Of a DNA stretch of 64,000 nt, positions 1 through 11,500 are shown one piece after another. The stretch comes from JAKPUX01 sp964436305. Its GTDB lineage: Bacteria > Zhuqueibacterota > Zhuqueibacteria > Residuimicrobiales > Residuimicrobiaceae. Below the pieces are notes generated by a model. That model was given only the letters and a program-made list of their open reading frames with translations, was not told the origin of the DNA and made no database searches. The stretch spans positions 62,001 through 126,000 of the forward strand of contig CAYTCI010000001.1 in NCBI GenBank assembly GCA_964436305.1, given 5' to 3'. The position numbers were made by a program, and so were the translations under genes. The stretch's first letter is position 1, and each line of letters opens with the position of its first letter.

Positions 1-188
1 CAGCGCGGCGGGCGGGGATTCGTCAGGTTATCCTGCCGGCCAAGAACCGCGACGATCTGGAGGAGATTCCCGATCACGCCAAAAAGGAGATGACCTTCCA
101 TTTTGTCAACACCCTCGGCGAAGTACTCGAGTTGGCGCTGCGCCGGGGCAAGCAGGCCGCAACCAGGACCCCAAAAACCAAGAGATAG
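1..188 (+). CDS. lon: Lon protease, C-terminal end (partial, 5' end outside window)
   Basis: The frame open from base 3 to the TAG at 186-188 encodes about 61 residues. The readable stretch 'GIRQVILPAKNRDDLEEIP' followed by 'MTFHFVNTLGEVLELAL' matches the end of the Lon proteolytic domain, where family members read VILPxxNxxDLEEIP...VxxxxEVLxxAL. The catalytic Ser-Lys dyad lies upstream of the window. A short basic tail (KQAATRTPKTKR) follows the conserved domain. Lon is the ATP-dependent cytoplasmic serine protease that degrades misfolded and regulatory proteins. The stop is only 3 bases from the next start codon, so lon appears to be an upstream member of the operon that follows. Confidence 0.85.
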   Translation, partial: ARRAGIRQVILPAKNRDDLEEIPDHAKKEMTFHFVNTLGEVLELALRRGKQAATRTPKTKR

Positions 189-191
189 CGC

Positions 192-1628
192 ATGGAATCC
201 CTGAGCGACCGGTTTCGCCGGATGCGGCAGAAAGTGGCAGGATGGGGGCAGGAGAGTGTCTGGCGCTTTTGGGATGAACTCGATCCGGCGGCGCAGGCGC
301 GCTTTATCGACCAGCTCGAGCAGCTGGATGAGCACTTTATCACTTCCCTGAGTGGCGGCCCCTGGCCGCCGGCAGAAACCCGGTTCGGTTCGCTCGCCGA
401 CTTGACGCCCCTGGAGCACATTCCGCTGCCCTCCACCCCGGAGGAAGAGCGGAGTTGGCAGCGGGCAAAACAGCGGGGAGAGGCGCTGCTCGCCGAAGGA
501 ACGGTGGCCGTACTGGTCGTCGCCGGCGGGCAGGGCACCCGGCTCGGCTTCCCGGGGCCGAAGGGGCTCTTCCCGGTCGGCCCGGTGAGCGGACGCTCGC
601 TCTTTCAGTTTCACACCGAACAAATCCTCGCACTGGAGCGGCGTTTCGGCGCCACCCTGCCCTTTTATATCATGACCAGCCCGGCCAACCACCAGGAGAC
701 GGGCGACTTTTTCATCCGCAACGGTTTTTTTGGCAAGGATCCGGAGAGCGTGCGATTTTTTCCGCAGCGCATGCTGCCGGTCTTCGATCGCCAGGGACGG
801 CTGCTGCTGGAAGAGAAGGGCCAGGTGAGCCTCTCGCCCGATGGCCACGGCGGCGTGCTGCATGCGCTCAACCGGCATCACCTCCTCGAGGATATGCAAC
901 AGCGGGGCATCCGCCAGCTCTATTATTTCCAGGTGGACAATGTGCTGGCCCGGATCGCGGATCCGGTCTACCTCGGTTTTCATGACGAAAAGGCCGCCGA
1001 GCTCTCCGCCAAAACGGTCTACAAACGCGATCCCTGGGAAAAACTGGGCAATATCGGACGACTCGATGGCCACTTCCAGGTCATCGAGTATACCGAGCTG
1101 CCGGATGAGCTCAAGACCGCCCGCAACGCCGAAGGCAAACTGCTCTTCGGGCAGGGCAGCATCGCCATTCATCTCTTCTCGGTCGATTTTCTTGCCCGCC
1201 TGCTGCAACAGCAGATCGAACTGCCCTATCATGTTGCCTATAAAAGGATGGCCAGTCTCCCCGATCAGGCAGGCGACGAAGGAGCCGACGGTCTGAATGG
1301 TGTCAAATTCGAGCAGTTCATCTTCGATGCCTTCCGCTTTGCCAGTCGGGTCATGGTGCTGGAATGCGACCGGCGTCTGGAGTTCAGCCCGATCAAGAAC
1401 CGTGAGGGAGAGGATTCGCCGGAGAGCGCCCGCCGCGACCTCGGAGAGTTTTTCGCCGGTTGGCTCGAACGCTGCGGGCATCCGCCCAGGCGCCATGCCG
1501 ACGGCTCGCTCGCCGTCCGGCTGGAGATCAGCCCGCTGGTCGCCCTCTCGGCCGAAGAGCTCAGGGCGCGATTGCCCCGCCAACTGGATGCGGCAGCCGA
1601 TCTGCTGCTTGAGGATCAGACCGGATGA
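192..1628 (+). CDS. UDP-sugar pyrophosphorylase of the eukaryotic UAP1/AGX family (UDPGP family)
   Basis: A 478-residue cytoplasmic enzyme of the UTP:sugar-1-phosphate uridylyltransferase family, predicted to make UDP-N-acetylglucosamine (or UDP-glucose/galactose) plus PPi. The nucleotide-binding signature GGQGTRLGFPGPKG lies near residues 112-126. The UAP-type uridine/metal segment 'YFQVDNVLARIADP' and the sugar-binding 'GQGSIAIHLFS' are also present. It has no left-handed beta-helix acetyltransferase domain, so it is not a GlmU. The length matches eukaryotic UAP1. The ATG at 192 follows the lon stop by 3 bases, suggesting translational coupling. The product could feed envelope polysaccharide synthesis. 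The exact sugar cannot be read from sequence: AGX, UAP1 and USP enzymes overlap in specificity. Confidence 0.85.
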   Translation: MESLSDRFRRMRQKVAGWGQESVWRFWDELDPAAQARFIDQLEQLDEHFITSLSGGPWPPAETRFGSLADLTPLEHIPLPSTPEEERSWQRAKQRGEALLAEGTVAVLVVAGGQGTRLGFPGPKGLFPVGPVSGRSLFQFHTEQILALERRFGATLPFYIMTSPANHQETGDFFIRNGFFGKDPESVRFFPQRMLPVFDRQGRLLLEEKGQVSLSPDGHGGVLHALNRHHLLEDMQQRGIRQLYYFQVDNVLARIADPVYLGFHDEKAAELSAKTVYKRDPWEKLGNIGRLDGHFQVIEYTELPDELKTARNAEGKLLFGQGSIAIHLFSVDFLARLLQQQIELPYHVAYKRMASLPDQAGDEGADGLNGVKFEQFIFDAFRFASRVMVLECDRRLEFSPIKNREGEDSPESARRDLGEFFAGWLERCGHPPRRHADGSLAVRLEISPLVALSAEELRARLPRQLDAAADLLLEDQTG

Positions 1629-1694
1629 ACCGGGGCTGCCGGGCAGGGTAACCACACCCCGGCCCGGAACCCGGTCACGAGAGAGAACCCAAGT

Positions 1695-4600
1695 GTGAAC
1701 AAAGAACCTGAAGATCATAGCGGAGCCCAGCCCAAGGCCCAGCGCAAACCTCGTCGGTGGTGGCGCCGGCTGCTGCGCTTTTTCCTCTTTTCCCTCCTGG
1801 CGCTTCTTTTCCTGCTGCTGACAGCCGTCATTGTCTTGCGGCTGCTCTATCCGCCCGAGCGCCTTCGGGCCATGGCCAACGACGCCGCCCACACCTATCT
1901 CAATCGCCAGCTCAGCATCGGCAAGGTCTGGATCCATCCCCTGCGCGGTATCATCCTTGAGGATCTCCGGCTCTCACCCTGGCCCGATTCCACCAGGGGC
2001 TATGATCTCTTCGTCTTCCGCAAGCTCAGCATCAAGAAACTGGCCCTCCATTATTCGCTGGCCGATATCCTGGACCGCCAGCTCCATCTGACCGCCATTG
2101 AGATCAGCGAGCCCGAGATGGAGATCTTTGTCGATATGCTGGATACAACCGCGGTCGATCTGGCGGGCCTGGTGCGGACCAATCTGCCGCTGGCGATCGA
2201 TCTCAAGTCCTTTCACATGCGCGAGTGCAAGATCAGGATCATCCTGGCTGACACGCTGACCCGGCAGGAGGTCTATATCGGCGATCTCAGCGGCGCCCTG
2301 GAGGAGGTCCGGCTGCCGGCGGGAGGATTCCTGGCGCATGACAGCGCCTTGCAAGTGCAGGTTGCCCTTCACGCTGATCACACGCCGCTTATGGTCGGCC
2401 TGAGCGATCTGCATGCCGGTTCCTCACAGCGGCTGCAGGGGCGCATGGATCTCGATGTGCAACTGGCCCTCCACAGTTACCGCGACATCGCTCTCCGGCT
2501 GGGTCTGGGTTTGCAGGAGCTGGTGCTGGAGGAGAACGACGGAGTGCGCGTCAAGGCCACGCGCGTGCCGCCGACGCTGGGGCTTGCCCTCGCGGCGCAT
2601 GGAGATGGTCTGGGCGGGGTCGCACGCCTCGATTCCCTGGTCATCGCCCTCGACGGCCAAAAGTGGCTGCAAGCGGAGGGGGAGGCCGACAGCCTCTATC
2701 GCCAGCCCCGCCTTACCATGCGGATGCCCTATGCGGCGATCCCGCTCGCCCGGACGCTCGATTGGGCGCGGCAGTTGCTGCCGGCCGGGACGGTGCCCGA
2801 TCTCCACTGGATCGATGACCAGGCTGCACTCAGTTGCAGCGGCGCCCGCCTCGCGGGCTCCCCGGCCGGGGGATGGCGCCTCGATCTCCCGCTGCGGCTG
2901 ACGCAAGCCGGCCTGCGGATGAACCGCGATTCCCTCCGCGTCTTCGGCTTTGGGGCGGAGTTCACCCTGGAGGGGCTGCTGGGAGCCGCGGGGATGGAGC
3001 GCGCTGAGCTCAAGGGGACCCTGGCCTGTGACAGCCTCCTTTTTATGCCGCCCGCCGGGGAGGCCCTGACCGCCGGTTCCGGCCGCGTGACCATCGATGC
3101 GTTGATCAATCCGCAAATGCTGCCCGAACGGCTGGGCGCCTCCCTGCAGATCAGCAACCTGATGGGCATGAAACTGGCGGGGGGATGCGACCTGCGCGGC
3201 GGCGCCACCCTGAACGATCTGCGCGGCAGCGGCGAGCTGCGGCTGACGGGGATCGATCTGGCGCGGTTTCCTGTGCTGCAGGTGGCCGGCGAGAGTGAGG
3301 CGGAGCTGACCGTGCGGATCCATTCGCTGGCGGATATCCAGCCGCAGCTTCGCGTCCTCACCTCGCCGCTGACCTTGCGCGTCGACGAGGAACCCGTGCT
3401 CCTCAGCGATCTCAATCTCACCCTCGCCGCGCAGGCCGGCACCGACACCACCTTCAGCGTCCTGCATCTCGATTCCCTGCGCTTCTCCCTGAACCGCATG
3501 ATCGAGGGCGCGGCCGCGGCCGAGATCCAGCTGGCGCCGGCGCTCGCGGCGGAGCTGGATCTCCGCCGGATCATCTTCCGCCATGATGCCATCTGGAACT
3601 ATATCCCCGAATCGCTGCGCGAGGCCTTCGCCGAAGCGGAGCTGACCGGCACGACCACCCTCAGTGGCCGCGGCCATGTCGCAATGGCCGGGGGGGCGAT
3701 GCAATACACCCTCGCAGCGCAGCTGGCCACCCTCAATACCTCCTTCCTCGCCCCGGCACAGTTCACCATGGTTCATGGCCTTGGCATCCAGGCCCGGTTG
3801 ACTGGCGGGAGCCGCGAGGGCGTCCGCGCGGCCCTGAGCGTCGGCCTCGATACCCTGCGTACCGGCCGGACCGAAAGTGTCGCGTTCCATCACAACCGTC
3901 TTGAACTCAATGTAAACAGTGCCGATCCGGCGGCGCTGATCGAGGCCAATGGCCGCCTCGAACTCCCGGATCTCTTCACCAGCGCCGAATTCCAGACCCG
4001 GATCGCCGATATGGCCAAAGCCCTGCGCGTCAAGGCGCAGTTCACACTGACCCAGAACGTCGCTGATACCTTACGGCTGCCGCAGGGCATCAAGCTGCGC
4101 GGCGAGAGCCGCTTCTCGATCCAGCTGGAGGCTGACACCGCGCGAGCGCACCTCGCTGCGCAAGTGGCGACCAAAGCCCTCTCCCTCTTCATGCCAGGCA
4201 ACCTGCTCGTCCGCGATGTGGCAGCCGATATCCATCTGGATCAGGAGGTGGATTTGCTGCACAAGCGCCTGGTCGGCATGCCCAACTACCAGATCGCCTC
4301 GCCGAGTACCGCTCTGATGGATTATCTGGTCTATCGCGGCTATTATCAGAGGCGCCTGCCAGGGCTCTCGCATGTGCACATCGCCCGCGTCGAATTCGGC
4401 GACTATGCCGTGGATGATATCGACCTCGAACTCAGCGCCCGGCAGGGAAGGCTGGAGATCCCGGAGGCGATGGCCAGAATCTATGGCGGCAATATGGGAT
4501 TCCGGGCGGCGGTCGATCTGGCTGAAGGCGATCTGGGCAAGGCCAGCTTTGACGTCAATGCCCATTTCGCCAACATCAATTCGGACCTGCTGCTGCCCAG

Positions 4601-4982
4601 AGGGCAGCGCCAGTCCCGGCAAGGCATCATCAATGCCAACCTCGATCTGCATGGCACAGGCCTGGACGTGGCGGCCGGCATCCGGCTGGAGGGTCAGGCC
4701 TACATCACGCAAATCGGCCCCAAAGTGGCCGACAATCTTCTCCGCTCTCTCGATCCACAAGGCAAGGATTCGAGCATCCGCTCCACGCGGCTGCTGATCA
4801 ATCAGGGCTTCAAGCCCAAACTGATGACCTTCGTGCTGCGTCATGGCTATCTCTATCCCGAGATCATCTTCGACCAGCCCTGGTACTTTCCGATGCGCCT
4901 CAGCGGCGGCAAGGTCGAGCTGGCGCGCATCCCACTGGACTTTTTCCTGCGAGCATCCGCTACGGGCACCGAGGCGCGCTGA
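1695..4982 (+). CDS. AsmA-like inter-membrane protein (YdbH/TamB-type architecture)
   Basis: A 1095-residue protein with a basic cytoplasmic N-terminus (KPRRWWRRLLR), one membrane segment at about residues 31-52, then a long periplasmic region of amphipathic beta-strands. 'RQLSIGKVWIHPLRGIILEDL' just after the membrane segment is typical of AsmA N-terminal domains. The C-terminal part ('LEIPEAMARIYGGNMGFRA', then 'DANLDLHGTG'-like strands) resembles AsmA C-terminal repeats. Proteins of this class (TamB, YhdP, YdbH) form beta-taco bridges that carry phospholipid between inner and outer membranes in Escherichia coli. The start is taken as GTG at 1695; a second GTG overlaps at 1693. It is followed 33 bases later by a lipoprotein with a YdbL-like tail, which favours the YdbH branch. 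Family confident, subfamily inferred. Confidence 0.75.
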   Translation: MNKEPEDHSGAQPKAQRKPRRWWRRLLRFFLFSLLALLFLLLTAVIVLRLLYPPERLRAMANDAAHTYLNRQLSIGKVWIHPLRGIILEDLRLSPWPDSTRGYDLFVFRKLSIKKLALHYSLADILDRQLHLTAIEISEPEMEIFVDMLDTTAVDLAGLVRTNLPLAIDLKSFHMRECKIRIILADTLTRQEVYIGDLSGALEEVRLPAGGFLAHDSALQVQVALHADHTPLMVGLSDLHAGSSQRLQGRMDLDVQLALHSYRDIALRLGLGLQELVLEENDGVRVKATRVPPTLGLALAAHGDGLGGVARLDSLVIALDGQKWLQAEGEADSLYRQPRLTMRMPYAAIPLARTLDWARQLLPAGTVPDLHWIDDQAALSCSGARLAGSPAGGWRLDLPLRLTQAGLRMNRDSLRVFGFGAEFTLEGLLGAAGMERAELKGTLACDSLLFMPPAGEALTAGSGRVTIDALINPQMLPERLGASLQISNLMGMKLAGGCDLRGGATLNDLRGSGELRLTGIDLARFPVLQVAGESEAELTVRIHSLADIQPQLRVLTSPLTLRVDEEPVLLSDLNLTLAAQAGTDTTFSVLHLDSLRFSLNRMIEGAAAAEIQLAPALAAELDLRRIIFRHDAIWNYIPESLREAFAEAELTGTTTLSGRGHVAMAGGAMQYTLAAQLATLNTSFLAPAQFTMVHGLGIQARLTGGSREGVRAALSVGLDTLRTGRTESVAFHHNRLELNVNSADPAALIEANGRLELPDLFTSAEFQTRIADMAKALRVKAQFTLTQNVADTLRLPQGIKLRGESRFSIQLEADTARAHLAAQVATKALSLFMPGNLLVRDVAADIHLDQEVDLLHKRLVGMPNYQIASPSTALMDYLVYRGYYQRRLPGLSHVHIARVEFGDYAVDDIDLELSARQGRLEIPEAMARIYGGNMGFRAAVDLAEGDLGKASFDVNAHFANINSDLLLPRGQRQSRQGIINANLDLHGTGLDVAAGIRLEGQAYITQIGPKVADNLLRSLDPQGKDSSIRSTRLLINQGFKPKLMTFVLRHGYLYPEIIFDQPWYFPMRLSGGKVELARIPLDFFLRASATGTEAR

Positions 4983-5015
4983 TGGCGCCGGCGGACCCGC
5001 CGGTCAGGAGGTGTA

Positions 5016-5570
5016 ATGAACAGAGCAGCTTTCGCGGCTGGCGCCTTGCTGGCGCTCGCCTGTTTGCAGTGCAGTGTCAAGGCACCGGAACTCAATGTCA
5101 CCGGCGAGAAGACCGCGCTGGAAAATCAGGTGCTGGGGTCCTACCAGCAAATCGAGAACGACTCCTGGCTCATCGCCTCGGCGCGGGCAGTCGGCTCGAC
5201 CCCCACCACACTCCTCTCCGGCAACAAAAAAGAGGTGATGGAGGCGGTGCAGAATCGCAAGTTTAACAAGGATGAAGTCGACGAGCTCAAGGCCGGCAAG
5301 GTGGTCGGCGAGAACAACCGCGGGCTGCTGCAGACCCTGGCCAACACCCGCTATGACGCCGACCCGGAGTACCGCCTCTATGTGGACCAGATCGTCGGTG
5401 AGGAGAACACCGACCGCCAGGTCATTTATGAGCGGGCCCTGAGCGTCAACCAGACCACCACCGAGAACACCCAGGCCAACGAGATCTTTGCCAAACTCAA
5501 TTTCGACAACTCACCCGCCGGGACGATGATTCAGAAACCGGACGGGAGCTGGGTGGAAAAAGGAAAGTAA
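5016..5570 (+). CDS. Lipoprotein with DUF1318 (YdbL-like) C-terminus
   Basis: A 184-residue lipoprotein. The ATG at 5016 has AGGAGG at 5006-5011. The hydrophobic N-terminus ends in LALAC (Cys16, with a second Cys at 19), a plausible lipobox. The next segment 'VKAPELNVTGEKTALENQVLG' is followed by a helical, charged middle. The tail 'SPAGTMIQKPDGSWVEK' matches the end of the DUF1318/YdbL family (AGxYIQxxGxWxxK). In E. coli, YdbL and the small lipoprotein YnbE work with the AsmA-like YdbH as an inter-membrane lipid bridge. Here one chain has both a lipidation signal and a YdbL-like tail, directly behind an AsmA-like gene. I infer that it does the work of YnbE plus YdbL. It overlaps no gene and lies 5 bases before the next start. 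Confidence 0.65.
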   Translation: MNRAAFAAGALLALACLQCSVKAPELNVTGEKTALENQVLGSYQQIENDSWLIASARAVGSTPTTLLSGNKKEVMEAVQNRKFNKDEVDELKAGKVVGENNRGLLQTLANTRYDADPEYRLYVDQIVGEENTDRQVIYERALSVNQTTTENTQANEIFAKLNFDNSPAGTMIQKPDGSWVEKGK

Positions 5571-5575
5571 TCCGC

Positions 5576-8500
5576 ATGGAACGCCGGCTTTTCCTGCTCA
5601 TCGCTTTATCTCTGCTGGTGCCACTCGGGCGTCCCGCGCCGGTGGTGGCGCAGCAACCCGATCTGCGCCAGGTGACCACACACCCCGACATCGACCTCTC
5701 GCCGCGCCTCTCACCGGACGGCAAATTTCTGGCCTATGTCTCGCGGCAAACCTACAACTTTGATATCTGGATCAAGAGCACGACCAGCACGCGTTCCCGC
5801 CAGGTCACCTTCAACAAGGCGGATGATTTTTACCCGGTCTGGTACCCCGACAGCCGTTCGCTGGTCTTTGTATCGCAAAAGGAGGATGCGGCGGGGGATA
5901 TCTGGCGCATCCGTTTCCGCGAGGTCAAGGGCGACCTCATTCCCCGAGGTGAGCCGGAGAAGATCAGCCACTATCAGGGCTTTGACAGCTATCCGACGGT
6001 CTCGCCCGATGGCAAAAAGATCGCCTGGGTTTCGGACGCCAGCGGCCGCGATGAAATCTGGTTTCATAACGACAATACCGGCAAGACCAGCCAGCTGACC
6101 TTCCTCGGCGGTACCCATCCGGCCTGGAGCTCCCGCCAGGACCTGATCGCCTTCACCTCCTTCCGCGCCGGCCCGGCCTGCGGCGGTGACATCTGGCTGA
6201 TGAACCTGCATGGGCCGCGGCCGCAAGAGGAGGCCGACTCCTCCTGGTGGGATCCGCGAGAGAACCCCGTCTATCGTCTCACCCGCAGCGGTGCGGCGGA
6301 TGGCTTCCCGACCTGGTCGCCTGACGCCAGCCGCATCATTTTTCTCCGGTTCAGCCAGGACACCAACGGCGATTCGCTGCTGACGCCCGCCGACCGCGGG
6401 GCGCTCTGGAGCATGGCGCCGGCCCCGGCGCCGGAACAACCCACCCTCTCCTCATCGCCGCTGGCCGGGCTGCTGCTCCCCTCCTTCAATCCGGCGCTGG
6501 TGCGCCGTGCGATGCCCCTGACCAGCGACAGCGATACCATCATGCAGCCCTGGTGCGGCGGCGACAGCCGGGTCTACTTTTCATCGGATCGCGGCGGCAA
6601 CCTCGATATCTGGTCGATCCCGCTTGATGGGCCGGTGCCGCGTGCAGCCACCGCCGCCGAACAATATCGCTGGGCCGAGGCAACCTTTCCCCTGCCCGAA
6701 CGCGCCTCGCGCTGGTACCTGGGGCCGCTGCTGACCGGTTACCAAAGCATTCAGCCCGATGCCGAGGAAGGGCGTATCCTCAATGAACGCTTCCTCGCCC
6801 TGCGCCGCCTCGCTGATTTCTTTCCCGATAGCAGCCGCCATACCGCCGAGGCCCTCTATGGCATGGGGGTGGTCGCGATGCTGCAGGGTGATGAGGAGTT
6901 GGCCCGCACCTGCCTGCATCTGGTATTGAGCCGCTATGGCAGCGAGCGCCAGACCGCCGCGTGGACCGAACTCGCCCTGCTGGGGCTGCAGGAGGGCGGA
7001 ACCGGTGCGGATGCTTCCCGTACCGCCCGGCTGAAGCGCGGCGTGGACGACATTCTGCAGCGTTACGCCGACCAGAGTGCCCCCGCTGCCGCGGGGCGGC
7101 TGGCGATCGGCGATCTCTATGCCGCGGCCGGCGACCAGACGCGCGCCTTCCAGGAATATGCCCGGGTCCGCAAGGAGTATCCCGGGGAGCGTGACGCGTG
7201 CGCCGCCAGTCAGCTCAAGATAGGTGACCTCTTCCGGCGCTTCGCCAGCCAGGAGGAGGTGGTCCAGGCTTATCTGCGCGTCATCGACGATTATCCCGAC
7301 CAGCGTCAGTGGATGTTGCCGGCGCGAGACCGCGTCCTCGACCTGCTCATCGCCGGCCGCAGCGGCGCCGCCGCCTATATCGCGCGCTACCGCGAAATCG
7401 TCGGGCTCTATCGCCGCTATCCGGAACTCGCCGCCGAAGCGCAGTTCCGCATCGGCAACCTGCTGCTAACCGGCAAGGAGTACCGCGCCGCCATCCTCGA
7501 GTTCGAGGCGGTCGAAACCCTCTTCCCCGACCTGGTCGATGAGGTCTTTGCGGCGCGGATGAGCCGGGCCGAGGCCTATCTCCGCCTCGGCGACAGCGCC
7601 ACCGCCCTCTCCCTGCTCGACCAGCTGAGCAAGGAGGAGCAGGCCACGCGGCCCGACCTGGCCGAGCAGGCCTCCGACCGCCTGGTCGCGGCCCTGCTCT
7701 CCTCAGCCGACCATCTGCGCGCTAGCGGTGACCTGCAGCTGGCGGCCCTGCGCTACCGCAATGCCTGGGAACGCGATCTGCGTAACCTCCACGCCCACCG
7801 CGGTTATCTGGAGTGCCTCTATTACCAGAAAAAGATCGATCAGGCCATCGATGAGTACCGCCAGCTTAATATTCTCCATCCCAAAGACAACATCCTCACC
7901 TATGCCCTGGGCTTGGCCTACAGCTACAAGGGGACCGAAAAGGCGGAGCTCTACAACGATCCGGACGGCCTCGATCCGGTCTTCCTGGTCAACCGCTCGA
8001 GCGCGGTCATCGCCCGCGCCCTCTCCTACGACTATACCATGGTGCCGGGCTATTTGACCATCGCCTTCAACTTTGAAATGATGGAGAACTATGAGGCACG
8101 GCAGCAGGCCAGGGCGATTCATCCCGTTCGCCGGGCCTGGAAAGCCCTGACAGCGCCGATCGTGGATATCTATCATCGCCTGACCTTTTATGAAGAGCGC
8201 AAGCCGGCCCGCTACTACGAGCGTGCCATCCATGAACTCAACAAGGCGATCGTTCTCAACGACGAGAACAAGGAGCCGCTCCTCGAAGCCAATCTCGCGC
8301 TCAATCTCGCCAACAACTATTACAGCCTGGGCGAATTCGGCTTCGACAAGGCCTATGCCTATTATCAGGTCAAACTCCTCTATGATTCCACCTTCATTGA
8401 CAAGCAGCGCGAGGCCCTCATTTACGAGCGCATGGGCCATTGTGCGCTGGTGACCGAGGATCTGGAAAAAGGCCCGCGCTTCCTCAAGCATGCGATCGCA

Positions 8501-11500
8501 CTCTATGCCGCCATGGACAAGGAAACGAAGGTGCTGCTCAATACCAAGCGTCTTGCCCTGCTCTATGAGATTGGGGAACGCTATCAGGCCGCGATCGATT
8601 ATTATCAGGCCGCCGCCGAGATTGAGAAGAGGGGGAACAATCTCGTCGACCTGATGCGCAGCTATCGCAGCGTGGCCTACAACTACCTCCGCCTCAACGA
8701 GCCGCAGGAGGCGATCCTCTATGCCCGCCGTGCCCTCGAACTGCTCGACAGCGGCAAGATCAAAAAGATCAAGGGCGAAAGCAGCCGGATGGAGATCGGA
8801 TTCCTTGGCTGGTATTTCCCGGTCCCCTTTATCGATTTCAGCACGATGGGGGTGAATTCGCTCAAGAGTTTTACCACCGAGGACGAGCGCGCACTGCTCT
8901 TCTCCATTTTCGCCGACAGCTACCAGCAAAACCGCGAGTATGATTCCGCCATCGAGTTCGTCCGCAAAAAAAGCGAGCTCTTTCACAAGCGCAAGAACTA
9001 TCGTGCCGAGGCGACCTTTGAGAACAATCTGGCCTATATCTGTTATCTCAAAGGCGATTATCGCGAGGCGTGGCGCCACTATGGCCGCTCCCTCAGGCTG
9101 TGCCAGGAGTACAAGATCGCCGATGGCGTTATTCAGAACAGCATCAATCTGGGGCGGCTCGCCAGCGGAATGAACCTGCAGCAGCAATTGGGGCGAGAGG
9201 CGAGCGGCACTTTGGTGGCACAGCGGCACTATGCCGACTCGGCGGCGGTGGTGCTCAAGGATGCCCTGCGTTTTCTCGAGCAAAGTACGCTCTTTTACGG
9301 GCGGGATCGTTCGCAGCTGCTGCTGCAGCTGGCCGAGGTCCTGTTGATCGAGCCGCAGCCGGCTGGGGGGGGAAGTGCTGCCACCGGATTGCCCGGCACG
9401 CTGGCACGACTGGATCAGCTGGGCCAGGCCAAACTCTACCTCGACGAGGCGCTCGATCTCAGTCGCCGTTACGGGCTCGAGCGCAACGAGCTGGCGGCCG
9501 ATTTTGCCATCGCCGAGGTCTACCGCAATGCGGGCGATACCGATCAGGCCTGGGAGCAGCTCAACCGCTGCCGCCGCCTGGCCCTGCGCCAGGGCGAATT
9601 CGAGCTCGCCTGGCGGATCGACCTCGCCCTTGGCGATCTGGTTGACGAGATGAGCCGCGAGAGCAAATTCCGGTATGCCATCCAGAAGACACCGCTGGAA
9701 TTCTACCTGGAAGCGGTCGATCTGCTCGAGGCGCACTCCGCCGTTTCGGTCGGGGCGATGGCGAGCGATTCGCGCCGGGTGCGTCTGCAGCCCTATAACC
9801 GGGTAATCACCGCCCTGGCCCGGATGGGCGATCAGAAAGGCGCCCTGGTCTTCGCCGAACGCCAGCGCGCCAAGCTCTTTCTGGATCTGAGCCGCCAGGA
9901 AACGATTGAACTGCGCAAGGAGCGGCACAAGATTTTTCTCGGCAACGCCCGTTACGTCCAGGATCGGATCGATGTCCTCAGCAGCGAGCTCTTGCGCGCC
10001 CGCAGCCAGAGCGACATTACCGCCAAGCAGGTGCGGGCATGGCGACAGGAACGGGAGAAGTACCAGCAGGAATATGAGGAGATCCTGCAGCAGGTCCGCA
10101 GCGAGGTGCCGGAGCTCGAGGGCATGGTGCGCGTGCAGCCGGTCGAACTGCTGCGGCTGCAGCGGACGCTGCAAAACCGGGAGGCGGTGGTCGTCAATCA
10201 GCTGCTGCCGGCCGGGATGCTGGTCTGGACCATCCGGCCGCAGTCGATTGACATGGGGGAGATCCCTCTCGCCGGAGCGGAGGTGGCGGCCGCGCTGCGC
10301 CGCTGGAGCGAGGCGGGGCAGGCGGCCACGATCCTGCAGGATACCCTCTGGCAGGCGATGACCGCCCCCCTGCTGCGACTGCCGGTGGAGGTACAGCGCC
10401 TGGTCGTCATCCCGGACGGTGCGCTGCTCGGTATGCCCTGGGGTGCCTCCGTACAGGCCGCCCGGGGGCATGAGCTGGCTGTCACGCTCAGCTCCAGTCT
10501 GACCGGCTATTATTATGCCGAGCAAAAACGCAAACTGCAGGGTGACACGATCCACCTCGCTGATAATCCGCCGCTCGCCGGCAGCGATTCCTTTGTCGCC
10601 TGGGAGCGCGGGCTTTTCTACAGTGGGCTGCCGGGATTCCTGACAAGCCTGTGGCCAGGGGATCAGGCCCGTGAACGCGAATTTTTCGACCTCTTTTATT
10701 CCCATCTCAAGAGCATGCCGCCAGCCGCCGCCCTGGCGCTGACACAGCGGGATTTGGCGGGCCGTGGTCTCCCCTTTTCGGAATGGGGACGCTTTCAGTA
10801 CTATGGATTCGGGGGCATGACCGAGGCGGAGGAGCGTCAGTTCGCCGTCGAGGGTTTTACCGGGACCGTACGCCGCGGCCACAGCGCCTTCCAGCTGGGC
10901 GAATGGCACGACGCCATCGCCTTCTATGAGGAGGCGATGCAGATGGCCGAACGCCAGGGCGATAGCGAGAGTAAAACCCGACTGGAGGAGCGCATCCTTG
11001 AAGCGGCGGTCAATGGCGGCTTTTGGAGCAAGGCGATCGAGATTCAGCAGCGCGCCCTGCAGACGGCGAAAGGCGCCGGCAAGGTCGATGCCCTCGCCAG
11101 CAGCCTGAACAATCTCGCCTACTTTTATACGCGCAACGGCCAGTATGACGAGGGCGTTGCCGCGAAAAAAGAGTATGCCGAGCTGGCGCAAAAATACGGT
11201 CTGCAGGAGCAGGAGGCGCAATCCCTGCGCGAAACCGGGCTGATCTATGAACGCGGCGGACAATACGACCAGGCCATGGCGCTCTTCGATCAGGCCTTTG
11301 CACTCTACGAACGGATTGGCAAACCCCTCGGCATGGGCCAGTCTCTGCGGGACAAGGGCCGCATCGAATTTCTCTATCGCGACCATTACACGGCGGCGCT
11401 GGCGCTGCAGGAGCAGGCGCTGGCGCTGCTGCGCTCCGAGGCGGCGGGGAGCGATTTGATCGATGCCCTGCACAATCTCGGCATTACCCACGAAAAAATG

